Notes under the pieces: generated by a model
What the model saw: only the letters and a program-made list of their open reading frames with translations
Database searches by the model: none
Told to the model about the DNA's origin: nothing
Program-made: the position numbers and the translations under genes
Shown here: in pieces, positions 1 through 7,100 of the stretch
Numbering within the stretch: the first letter of the stretch is position 1
How the letters are laid out: each line of letters begins with the position of its first letter
Origin: Cupriavidus sp. YR651
GTDB taxonomy: Bacteria; Pseudomonadota; Gammaproteobacteria; Burkholderiales; Burkholderiaceae
Assembly (NCBI RefSeq): GCF_900101625.1
Contig: NZ_FMYZ01000004.1
Coordinates: 463,788-527,787, forward strand
Reading direction: 5' to 3'
Length of the DNA stretch: 64,000 bases

Positions 1-487
1 GACCATTCTGGATTGCGCCATACAGCACCTTGGCCAGCGCCTGCGGCGGCACTGGGTACGGGCGTCCGCGTTCGGACTCGGCCCGCTTCAGCAGGCCCGT
101 GATCCACGCTTCATTCATGCTGAAGTGTTCCTTCAGCAAGGCGCGTACCGATTCCGGCAGCGCCATCACTTCCGCAGACAGCATGCCGGCCAGACAAACC
201 TGTCCACCTTCGATGCCGTTGCGTAGCGGCTGGATATATTGCCGGGCCTGCTCGGCCAGCGGCATACCGGTTTCGATGGACTGGAGGCGCGCTGACAGGC
301 TTTCGCGATACAGCCGGACCACTTCCAGCACCAGATCGTCCTTGGACGGGAAGTAATAGTGGATGCTCGATGTCTTGACGCCCACGAGGTCCGCGAGGTC
401 GCGATAGCTGAAGCCGTTATAGCCCCTGCGCCGAATCAGCACGGAAGCGTGCTCAAGCAGTTGTTCGCGTACAGGTTGCGTTTTCAT
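1..487 (-). CDS. TetR/AcrR family transcriptional regulator (C-terminus off window)
   Basis: The first 162 residues are visible and the rest lies beyond the left edge. The N-terminus carries a TetR-type helix-turn-helix at about residues 27-46, with the family pattern FSYRDLADLVGV followed by IHYYFPSKDDL. The remainder would be the all-helical ligand-binding and dimer domain, whose ligand cannot be read from sequence. The ATG at 487 starts directly before the HTH, at a normal distance for the family. Downstream genes are out of view. Upstream on the same strand lie a 33-codon ORF and the repeat-protein gene. Confidence 0.9.
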   Translation of the reverse strand, partial: MKTQPVREQLLEHASVLIRRRGYNGFSYRDLADLVGVKTSSIHYYFPSKDDLVLEVVRLYRESLSARLQSIETGMPLAEQARQYIQPLRNGIEGGQVCLAGMLSAEVMALPESVRALLKEHFSMNEAWITGLLKRAESERGRPYPVPPQALAKVLYGAIQNG

Positions 488-535
488 GGCGACTGTCTCC
501 TTGTGGGAGAGCTCTCCGGTTCTTGTCGATATCTC

Positions 536-637
536 TTATGCAGACAGCGACTGCGCGACAAGCGAAAGCACCGATCCGCTGGCAATACAAAGGACTACCC
601 ATCCGCCCAGGATCAGGGCACTGTCACGCAAACTCAT
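536..637 (-). CDS. possible small membrane protein, 33 aa
   Basis: A 33-codon frame starts at ATG 637 with GGAG eight bases upstream. It encodes a charged N-terminus (MSLRDS) followed by one hydrophobic stretch (about residues 7-29) able to span the membrane. It lies between the TetR gene and the repeat-protein gene on the same strand. I do not recognise a family. The good ribosome-binding site and hydrophobic content favour a real small protein, but chance cannot be excluded. Confidence 0.35.
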   Translation of the reverse strand: MSLRDSALILGGWVVLCIASGSVLSLVAQSLSA

Positions 638-668
638 GATGAAACTCCAGATACAGGGTCAGGCAGTT

Positions 669-690
669 GGCCCGGTATCGCTACCGGGCC
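669..690 (-). terminator. perfect 9-bp hairpin after the repeat-protein gene
   Basis: GGCCCGGTA and TACCGGGCC flank a 4-base loop (TCGC), eight bases beyond the stop codon of the repeat-protein gene. No T-run follows on the minus strand, so it is either a weak terminator or an mRNA 3'-end stabiliser. Confidence 0.5.
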
Positions 691-697
691 GCGGACT

Positions 698-1264
698 TCA
701 GGCGTTGGCGCCGTCGGTGAACACGTCGAAGCTGCGCGAGGGTTCGCTCGATACACCGGTGCGGTCCAGGCCGGCAACGATGCGGGCACCATCCGTGTAG
801 GGATCGAACTTGCCGGCACGGGCGCCGTCAGTGAACGAGTCAACCGTACGGGCCGGGGTGGCCGATACACCTACGCGATCCAGACCGGCAACGGTGCGTG
901 CGCCATCGGTGTAGGGGTCGGTCTTGCCGACGCGGGCACCGTCGGTGAACACGTCGAAGCTGCGCGAGGGTTCGCTCGATACACCGGTGCGATCCAGGCC
1001 GGCGACGATGCGGGCACCATCGGTGTAGGGGTCAGCCTTGCCGACACGGGCGCCGTCGGTGAAGGGGCTACGTTGGTCGTTCACGCGGGCACCGTCGGTG
1101 AAAGTGCTGCGGGCGTCGTTCACGCGGGCGCCATCGGTAAAGGTGCTGCGAGCATCGTTCACACGGTAGGTGTAGCCGTAGGCTTCGCCGGTTGCAGCTT
1201 GTGCGGCGCCGGTTACGAAGGCGGCGGCGAGGGCGGCGGCGGTCAGGATGGTCTTGGCGTTCAT
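698..1264 (-). CDS. secreted nested-repeat (FTDGAR/YTDGAR) protein, unknown function
   Basis: This 188-aa protein has a clear Sec signal peptide (MNAKTILTAAALAAAFVTGAAQA) and then consists almost entirely of repeats. Three 13-residue units (VNDxRSxFTDGAR) are followed by three 38-residue units built as GKxDPYTDGAR - hydrophobic linker (xVAGLDRxGVS) - FTDGAR. That gives nine (F/Y)TDGA copies. The last 38-mer repeats the first almost exactly, pointing to recent duplication. The start has a strong AAGGAG ribosome site. It is probably periplasmic or extracellular. I recognise no domain and assign no function. A hairpin follows the stop, and two palindromic sites lie upstream. Confidence 0.85.
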   Translation of the reverse strand: MNAKTILTAAALAAAFVTGAAQAATGEAYGYTYRVNDARSTFTDGARVNDARSTFTDGARVNDQRSPFTDGARVGKADPYTDGARIVAGLDRTGVSSEPSRSFDVFTDGARVGKTDPYTDGARTVAGLDRVGVSATPARTVDSFTDGARAGKFDPYTDGARIVAGLDRTGVSSEPSRSFDVFTDGANA

Positions 1265-1367
1265 GATGGTGCTCCTTGCGGTGGGTCGGGCGATCTCGTT
1301 GTGTGTGGATCGCGCGGCCGGTGTTTGCTGCGTTTTCAGGGGTCTTTGTTTTCGTCTTCCGCTGCTG

Positions 1368-1389
1368 CTATCTACTGCTAGGTAGAGAG
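1368..1389. promoter_or_regulatory. operator-like imperfect palindrome, copy 1
   Basis: CTATCTAC and GTAGAGAG flank a 6-base centre (TGCTAG). The copy sits about 105 bases upstream of the repeat-protein start. It shares the core TATCTACT(G/A)CTAG with copy 2 at 1514. A TetR-type dimer is one possible binder, since a TetR gene lies 0.9 kb away. This is inference. Confidence 0.4.
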
Positions 1390-1513
1390 CGAGGGCTAAA
1401 AAAAAGACCGCCTCCCGGTACTGACAAACTGCTGGTGTTGCGTGGAGCGGAGCTGCTTGCCGGGGGGGTGTTGCTGTTTCCGGGGTGGTGCAGCGCTGTC
1501 CATGGCTCGAATA

Positions 1514-1535
1514 TTATCTACTACTAGATAGATAG
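1514..1535. promoter_or_regulatory. operator-like imperfect palindrome, copy 2
   Basis: TTATCTAC and ATAGATAG flank TACTAG. It is a clear second copy of the 1368 motif, 146 bases away and in the same orientation. It lies in AT-rich DNA that could hold a promoter. Confidence 0.4.
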
Positions 1536-1626
1536 GCAAGGAAAATTTAGAGAAATTTCTATATCCATGTGGAGCCTTCCTTCCAGATGTGACGGCCAAC
1601 GAATGTAACACCCTGATTTGCCATGG

Positions 1627-1662
1627 AAAAAGGCGCCGACCTGCTCAAGACAGGCCGGCGCC
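1627..1662 (-). terminator. Rho-independent terminator of the FAA-hydrolase gene
   Basis: GGCGCCG/CGGCGCC and CCTG/CAGG form an 11-bp stem with one mismatch and a 7-base loop. TTTTT follows on the minus strand. It lies 43 bases beyond the FAA-hydrolase stop. Confidence 0.85.
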
Positions 1663-1705
1663 CAAGACGATGACGACGTTAAAGCGGGAAGTTCGACGCT
1701 GCGGA

Positions 1706-2401
1706 TCAGCGCTTGCCGACCGTGAAAGCGATCTCGCCAAGACCCTCGACGCCGGCCGTGACCACATCGCCCGGCTGCAGGGCACCGACACCAGCCGGCG
1801 TGCCCGTAAAGATCACGTCACCAGGCGCCAGCGTCACACTTTCCGAGATATAGGCAATCACGTCCGCAACGGGCCAGATCAGCTCGTCCAGATCGCCTTG
1901 CTGGCGGACTTCGCCGTTGACCTTGAGCCAAATGGCGCCCTTGGCGGGATGACCCACGGCCGACACCGGGTGCAGCGGGCCGGAGGGGCCGGAAGCATCG
2001 AATGCCTTCGACCAGTCCCACGGGCGGCTCATCTTCTTGGCAACGTCCTGCAGGTCGCGGCGCGTCATGTCCACGCCGACTGCGTAGCCCCACACCAGAT
2101 CCAGCGCCTGGGCCGGGCTGACGTTAGCGCCGCCCTTGCCAATGGCCACGACCAGTTCGACTTCGTGGTGAAGGTTCTCCGTCAGCGGCGGATAGGGCAC
2201 GGCGCCTTCCGCAGCCACCACCGCATCGGCGGGCTTGGTGAAGAAGAACGGCGGCTCGCGATCCGGGTCCTTTCCCATTTCACGGGCATGCGCGGCGTAA
2301 TTGCGGCCGACGCAGAATACGCGGCGGATGGGAAAGCGGGCCTGGCTGCCAGCCACGGCAACACTGGCTTGCGGGGCGGGCTGGATCACGAATTCGGTCA
2401 T
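1706..2401 (-). CDS. fumarylacetoacetate hydrolase family protein (fumarylpyruvate hydrolase-like)
   Basis: The 231-aa protein has the FAH fold: CVGRNYAAHAREMG near residues 30-43, and metal ligands Glu80 and Glu82 (HHEVEL) with Asp111 (VGVDMTRRD). Length and motifs resemble fumarylpyruvate hydrolases, which split fumarylpyruvate into fumarate and pyruvate at the end of the gentisate pathway. No gentisate dioxygenase is visible here, so the substrate is open. A longer frame starts at 2464, but ATG 2401 begins the conserved sequence. The gene lies 66 bases downstream of the VOC gene and probably shares its transcript. A strong terminator follows. Confidence 0.85.
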   Translation of the reverse strand: MTEFVIQPAPQASVAVAGSQARFPIRRVFCVGRNYAAHAREMGKDPDREPPFFFTKPADAVVAAEGAVPYPPLTENLHHEVELVVAIGKGGANVSPAQALDLVWGYAVGVDMTRRDLQDVAKKMSRPWDWSKAFDASGPSGPLHPVSAVGHPAKGAIWLKVNGEVRQQGDLDELIWPVADVIAYISESVTLAPGDVIFTGTPAGVGALQPGDVVTAGVEGLGEIAFTVGKR

Positions 2402-2467
2402 GTCTCGCTCAGTCTCGGAGGATGGTGGGTGGGGAATGCGGCTTGAACGGTCAGGCTGACCCAATCG

Positions 2468-2890
2468 TCACTTGGCAAATACCTGGCTCAGGTCGCCGAA
2501 TGCCTTGAACTCCAGCGCATTGCCCGACGGGTCCAGGAAGAACATCGTGGCTTGCTCGCCGACCTGGCCCTTGAAGCGCACGTGCGGCTCGATGACGAAC
2601 CTGGTGCCGGCCGCGCGCAGCTTGCCGGCCAGCGCCTCCCATTGCGTCATCGACAGGATCGCGCCGAAGTGGCGTACGGGGACGTCGTCACCGTCGACCG
2701 CGCTCGTGCCGCGATGGCCGCACTCGTCCGGCGACAAGTGCGCCACGACCTGATGGCCATAGAAATCGAAATCGACCCAGGCATCGGAACTGCGGCCTTC
2801 GGGGCAGCCGAGCAGATCGCCATAGAACTGGCGCGCAGCGGCCAGGTCGTGGACAGGGAAGGCAAGATGGAACAAGGGCATGGCGCTCAT
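2468..2890 (-). CDS. VOC family protein (glyoxalase/dioxygenase fold)
   Basis: This 140-aa protein opens with the VOC pattern FHLAFPVHDLAAARQFY, where His8 is a likely metal ligand. It ends with FFLDPSGNALEFKAF, which contains the C-terminal metal-binding Glu of the family. Homologues are often annotated as glyoxalase-like or extradiol-type proteins. Its place upstream of an FAA hydrolase suggests a role in ring or keto-acid catabolism, but the reaction is unknown. It is transcribed away from a LysR gene at 3033. A second in-frame Met lies three residues in. Confidence 0.85.
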   Translation of the reverse strand: MSAMPLFHLAFPVHDLAAARQFYGDLLGCPEGRSSDAWVDFDFYGHQVVAHLSPDECGHRGTSAVDGDDVPVRHFGAILSMTQWEALAGKLRAAGTRFVIEPHVRFKGQVGEQATMFFLDPSGNALEFKAFGDLSQVFAK

Positions 2891-2982
2891 GGGCGGGTCC
2901 TGTGGGGCGAAGGATTCGAGAAGTGTCGTTGATTGTAATCAGCAGAACTCGTAATATGAAACGAATCATTTCTGGTCTGAGC

Positions 2983-2997
2983 ATCGAAGTTTTCGAT
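2983..2997. promoter_or_regulatory. LysR-type box in the VOC/LysR intergenic region
   Basis: ATCGAA-GTT-TTCGAT is a perfect interrupted palindrome that contains the T-N11-A pattern typical of LysR recognition sites. It lies 36 bases before the LysR start and 93 bases before the divergent VOC gene. Confidence 0.55.
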
Positions 2998-3032
2998 ATC
3001 AGACGCGCCCTGGCACCCCCAGAACCCCGCCC

Positions 3033-3914
3033 GTGATCCGCTACTTCCGCACCTTCCTCGTTGCCGCCGAAACGGCGTCCTTCTCCGCAGCCGGGGCGCG
3101 GCTGGGCCTGACCCAGTCAGCCGTCAGCACGCAGATCCGGCGCCTGGAGGAAGACCTCGGCTGCACATTGTTCGATCGCTCCGGCAAGTCCGTGACGCTC
3201 AGCGAGGAGGGCCGGCAGTTGTTGCCGGATGCCACGCGCTTCGTTGCGCTGTACGAGTCCATGAAGGGCAGCGCGCAATCCCGCCCGGACGCCGCGCCGC
3301 TGGACCTTGGGGCGGTGTCGACGGTGCAGTCGACGCTGCTGCCGAAGGCGATGCAGCGCTTCCGTGCCGCGTATCCCGATACGCATGTGAATATCGTGCC
3401 CGGCATGTCGACGCAGTTGCTGACGCAGGTCGATGCGCGCGAGCTCGACATCGCCGTGCTCGTCAAGCCGCGACTGGGCATCCCGCCCGAACTGAAATGG
3501 GTACCGCTGATCAAGGAGCGGTTCGTGGCCGTTGCGCCGGTGGGGTCTCCGACGGATATGAAGGGCTTGCTCGCCACCGTGCCATTCATCCGCTACAACC
3601 GGCATTCCACGGGCGGGCAACTGGTCGACCGCTACCTCAAGCAGCAGCGGCTCTGGGTGCGCGAAGGCATGGAGCTGGATGAACCCGCCGTGATCCTGCA
3701 GATGGTTGGCGAGGGGCTGGGCTGCGCGATCATCCCGGCGGATCTCGTGCCTCTGCGGCAGACGCCCAATATTCAGGAGGTTGCGATGCCGGGCCAGCCG
3801 CTGTTCCGGGAGATCGGGGTGCTGGTGCGGCAATCCGCGCTGAAGCGGGCCTCGGCGGCGGCATTGATCGATGCGTTTGTGGCCGAGTGCCACCAATGGG
3901 CTCCACCCGGCTGA
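3033..3914 (+). CDS. LysR family transcriptional regulator
   Basis: The 293-aa regulator has the usual N-terminal winged HTH (FLVAAETASFSAAGARLGLTQSAVSTQIRRLEEDLG, residues 8-43) and a substrate-binding domain from about residue 90. It starts at GTG 3033, the only start that keeps the family's short leader. It is divergent from the VOC/FAA-hydrolase pair with a LysR box between them, so those genes are its probable targets. The inducer is unknown. Confidence 0.92.
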   Translation: MIRYFRTFLVAAETASFSAAGARLGLTQSAVSTQIRRLEEDLGCTLFDRSGKSVTLSEEGRQLLPDATRFVALYESMKGSAQSRPDAAPLDLGAVSTVQSTLLPKAMQRFRAAYPDTHVNIVPGMSTQLLTQVDARELDIAVLVKPRLGIPPELKWVPLIKERFVAVAPVGSPTDMKGLLATVPFIRYNRHSTGGQLVDRYLKQQRLWVREGMELDEPAVILQMVGEGLGCAIIPADLVPLRQTPNIQEVAMPGQPLFREIGVLVRQSALKRASAAALIDAFVAECHQWAPPG

Positions 3915-3915
3915 C

Positions 3916-3943
3916 AAGAAAAAGGCGGACCCGCAGGTCCGCC
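3916..3943 (-). terminator. Rho-independent terminator of the MFS gene
   Basis: GGCGGACC/GGTCCGCC form an 8-bp stem with a 4-base loop. TTTTTCTT follows on the minus strand. It lies just beyond the MFS stop and next to the end of the convergent LysR gene. Confidence 0.85.
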
Positions 3944-3966
3944 GTCGAGATGCGTGGCGATGGTCG

Positions 3967-5277
3967 TCAGGCCTTTGCGGCCTGGGGCGATGCGCCGCCC
4001 GGTTGCGGCGCCGACCGCCGCGCCATCAGCGCCAGCAGCGCCGCCACCAGGCACGCGCCACCGGCAACGTAAAGCGCCGGCGAATACGTCAACAGCAAAG
4101 TCCGCGAGAGTCCCGCGCCGAATGCGGCCGTGGCCGCGCCGATCTGGTGGGCGGCAAACACCCAGCCAAACACCATTGCCGCGCGCTCCCGGCCGAAGGC
4201 GCTGCCAGCCAGCTTGATCGTCGGCGGCACCGTGGCGATCCAGTCCAGGCCGTAGAACATCGCGAAGATGGACAAGCCGTAGAGCGTGAATTCCGAATGC
4301 GGCAGCCAGAACAGCGACAAGCCGCGCAGGCTGTAGTACCAGAACAGCAGCTTGCGACTGTCGTAGCGGTCAGACAACCAGCCGGAAAGGATCGTGCCGA
4401 CGAAATCGAAGGCGCCCATCATCGCCAGCGCGGAGGCCGCCGGCAACGGGGCCATGCCGAAGTCCGCGCACAGGGCGATGAAGTGGGTCTGGATCAGCCC
4501 GTTGGTCGACAGGCCGCAGATGAAGAACGTGCCGGCGAGGATCCAGAAGGTCTGGGTCCGCGCGGCGTCGCGCAGCACAATGAACGGCCCGCGCAGCGTC
4601 AGCGGTGCGGGCGGGGCGGACGGTGCTGCGGGCGTGGCGGAAGCGGTCTCGCCAAACGCGGCCAGCCCGATATCCGACGGCCGATTACGCATGAGCGCAA
4701 ACACCAGCATGGCCAATGCGGCGCACGCCGCCAGCACTGGCAGCACCGCCACGCGCCAGCCCATATGCTCGATCAGCCAGGCGGCGACGGGCAGGAAAGC
4801 CAGCTGGCCCGTGGCCGAACTGGCAGTCAGGATGCCCACCACCAGGCCGCGGCGCGCGCTGAACCAGCGGTTGGCCACCACGGCGGCCAGGACCAGCGCT
4901 GTCAGGCCGGAGCCCACGCCGAGCATCAGGCCCCATGCCAGGAACAATTGCCAGAGCTGCGTGGCCACCGTGGCCAGTGCCATGCCGCCAGCGATCAGCG
5001 CCAGTGCCGTGCAAACCACATTGCGCACGCCAAAGCGCTCCATCAGGATCGCGGAAAACGGCGCCATCAGACCGAACAGCGCAAACCGAAACGCCAGGAT
5101 TGACGAGATCTGGTCGATATTCCAACCCATCTCGCTGGTGAGCGGTTTAAGAAAGGCGCCCGGCAAGCCGAGCGCGGCGGAGGTGGTCAGCATGACGCAG
5201 AACGTGACAGCGGCGACGATCCACGCGTAGTGGACGCCACGCCGGTCCAGCCGGCTGGATAGGGCTTGCGCGAACAT
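3967..5277 (-). CDS. MFS transporter (monocarboxylate/OFA-like)
   Basis: The 436-aa inner-membrane protein has about twelve hydrophobic helices, with a cytoplasmic loop rich in Ala and Pro (about residues 205-225) between the halves. Loop motifs ERFGVRN and SGWLSDRYDSRK fit MFS motif A positions. The closest general type is the monocarboxylate/oxalate:formate antiporter-like group, which moves small organic acids; the substrate is not readable. It lies 95 bases downstream of a TetR gene on the same strand and ends at a strong terminator. Confidence 0.88.
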   Translation of the reverse strand: MFAQALSSRLDRRGVHYAWIVAAVTFCVMLTTSAALGLPGAFLKPLTSEMGWNIDQISSILAFRFALFGLMAPFSAILMERFGVRNVVCTALALIAGGMALATVATQLWQLFLAWGLMLGVGSGLTALVLAAVVANRWFSARRGLVVGILTASSATGQLAFLPVAAWLIEHMGWRVAVLPVLAACAALAMLVFALMRNRPSDIGLAAFGETASATPAAPSAPPAPLTLRGPFIVLRDAARTQTFWILAGTFFICGLSTNGLIQTHFIALCADFGMAPLPAASALAMMGAFDFVGTILSGWLSDRYDSRKLLFWYYSLRGLSLFWLPHSEFTLYGLSIFAMFYGLDWIATVPPTIKLAGSAFGRERAAMVFGWVFAAHQIGAATAAFGAGLSRTLLLTYSPALYVAGGACLVAALLALMARRSAPQPGGASPQAAKA

Positions 5278-5372
5278 GGGGCTCCCTGAGGTATTGGATG
5301 GAGTTTGTGTGAGGCTTGTTTGAGGGCTTGTTTGAAGCGGAAAAGGGCGGAGAATGACCGTTCGCTCTGCCG

Positions 5373-6011
5373 TCAGGCGGTGGCGGCAACGGTTTCGCGG
5401 CTGCCTTCGTGCGCGCGCTCGCTGTCATCCAGCAGCCATGCACGGGTGGCATCGAGAAGCTCCTGTGACAACGCATCGCCGCCGGTGGCCCGGGCCAGCG
5501 ACATGGCGCCGACCATCGCCGCCAGCTGCACCAGCGCCGTCTGCCGCGCGGCGGCATCGGTCGCGCCATCCGGCGCCGTGGACATCCAGATGTCGATCAG
5601 TTGCTTCACTCCGTCGACGTACACCGGCCGGACCGGCTTGCCGGCCGGCTCGCGGGCTACGTCCCCGACCAGCGCCGATGCGGCGCAGCCCTCGCCCGCG
5701 CAATCGCGATGCTCCGGGGACAGATATGAGTCGACCAGATTGTTGCGCGCCGTGCGCCGATCTCCGTTGGCGCTGGCGATGCGGTGCTCCCAGCGCTGTG
5801 CGCCATCTTCGAAGGCACGCTGGCAGGCCACCGCCACCAGATTGTCCTTCGATGCAAAGTGGCCGTAGAAGCCGCCATGTGTCAGGCCGGCGTCCGCCAT
5901 CACCTGCGCCACGGTCACGCCGTGCAGGCCGTGCTCGCGGAACAGGCGTGCCGAGGCCTGCTCGATCGCCACCTTGTGTTGTTCTGCCAATTCCCGTGAT
6001 GCCCGCGCCAT
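5373..6011 (-). CDS. TetR family transcriptional regulator
   Basis: This 212-aa protein starts MARASRELAEQHK. Its TetR HTH lies at about residues 29-48 (VTVAQVMADAGLTHGGFYGHFASKDNL). The C-terminal part resembles the TetR_C domain of regulators near short-chain dehydrogenases. An upstream extension to 6101 is open but lacks family similarity. It is divergent from the SDR gene, with a 23-bp palindrome between them, and upstream of the MFS gene. It probably represses one or both in the absence of a ligand. Confidence 0.9.
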   Translation of the reverse strand: MARASRELAEQHKVAIEQASARLFREHGLHGVTVAQVMADAGLTHGGFYGHFASKDNLVAVACQRAFEDGAQRWEHRIASANGDRRTARNNLVDSYLSPEHRDCAGEGCAASALVGDVAREPAGKPVRPVYVDGVKQLIDIWMSTAPDGATDAAARQTALVQLAAMVGAMSLARATGGDALSQELLDATRAWLLDDSERAHEGSRETVAATA

Positions 6012-6089
6012 ATGAAATCCCGCTCTGAAAATCTTGCTTGACCACAGTTTAGATGACGCACATACTTTATTCAATAGATGTTGATCATC

Positions 6090-6112
6090 ATGCAAACGCA
6101 AGGCGCTTGCAT
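6090..6112. promoter_or_regulatory. 23-bp palindrome, candidate TetR operator
   Basis: ATGCAA-A-CGC and GCG-C-TTGCAT flank AAG. The symmetry, size and place between a TetR gene and a divergent SDR gene (30 bases before its ATG) fit a TetR-family operator. Confidence 0.5.
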
Positions 6113-6141
6113 TCTTTTCTGTCCATCAAGGAGAAGCTTTC

Positions 6142-6906
6142 ATGTTCAAACTGTTCGATCTGTCCGGCCGCGTAGCGGTAGTAACCGGTTCCACCAAAGG
6201 CATGGGCCTGGAAATGGCGCGTGCCCTGGGCCAGTCCGGTGCCAGGGTCGTGATATCCGGCCGCGATGGCGCGGTGTCCGAAAAGGTCGCCGCCGATCTG
6301 CAAAAGGAAGGCATCGATGCAACCGGCATTGCCTGCGACATCGTCAGTCTCGACAGCGTGCGGGCCTTCGCGGACAAGGTGCTCGCGAAGTTCGGGCGGG
6401 TGGATACGCTGGTGCTGAACGCCGCCGGCAGCGCCGTCGTGGGCTCCATGCTGGAGCAGGGCCCGGAGTTGTTCGATGACGTCATGGCCGGCAATGTGCG
6501 CGGCAACCTGGTGCTGGTCAACGCGCTGGCGCCGCAGATGATCGCGCGCCGGGACGGCTCCATCATCTTCATGTCGAGCATCGCCGCGCGCCGCGGGTCG
6601 GCCAGGCTGGCGCTGTACAGCATCTCCAAGGGCGCGACCGACCTTGCCATGCGCAACCTCGCGCAGACGCTGGGCCCGCACAACATCAACGTCAACAGCA
6701 TCAATCCTGGCCCGGTTCGCACGGACTTTTCGCGCGATGCGCTGTGGGGCGACCCGGAACGCGAGAAGGCGCTGTCCGCCACCATCCCGATGGGCCGCAT
6801 TGCCGAAGCGGTCGATGTCGCGGGCGTGGCCGTGCTGCTGGCCTCGCAGGCGGGTCGCTATATCTCGGGCCAGACGATCGGTGTCGACGGCGGCGCGACG
6901 GCCTGA
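6142..6906 (+). CDS. short-chain dehydrogenase/reductase (SDR)
   Basis: The 254-aa cytoplasmic oxidoreductase is a classical SDR. It has the nucleotide-binding TGSTKGMG (residues 15-22), NAAG near residue 93, catalytic Ser in SSIAARRG, and YSISK with the catalytic Tyr and Lys. A strong ribosome site (AAGGAG) precedes ATG 6142. SGRDG after the second strand suggests NADP(H). The substrate, a ketone or secondary alcohol, is unknown. It is divergently transcribed from a TetR gene that probably controls it. Confidence 0.9.
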   Translation: MFKLFDLSGRVAVVTGSTKGMGLEMARALGQSGARVVISGRDGAVSEKVAADLQKEGIDATGIACDIVSLDSVRAFADKVLAKFGRVDTLVLNAAGSAVVGSMLEQGPELFDDVMAGNVRGNLVLVNALAPQMIARRDGSIIFMSSIAARRGSARLALYSISKGATDLAMRNLAQTLGPHNINVNSINPGPVRTDFSRDALWGDPEREKALSATIPMGRIAEAVDVAGVAVLLASQAGRYISGQTIGVDGGATA

Positions 6907-7100
6907 TCCTCATGCATCAGATACGAGCGCCGCACCGTGAAAACTGAGGTGGCGACGCTCGTTCGCAGTGCATCGCGCACCGTGCGCGTGCGCCGATGGC
7001 ACTGCGATTGCGCACGATCAAAAGTAGCCATAAAACTGCCTTTAATCCTTCGATTCGACGCCGATACAGCGTGCTACAGCCCTCGAATACAAGGAGCATC

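Larger units (their letters stand above)
1265..1626. other. intergenic region with promoter and operator-like repeats
   Basis: About 360 bases separate the repeat-protein gene from the FAA-hydrolase terminator. The frames here are short and lack ribosome sites. The notable content is two copies of a palindrome-like motif, listed separately, and an A-rich tract (AAAAAAAA at about 1400). Confidence 0.5.

Noticed and set aside
359..1381. Long plus-strand frame across the repeat-protein gene
   Set aside because: Repeats give periodic open frames on both strands. The minus-strand product has a signal peptide and a strong ribosome site; this frame has neither.
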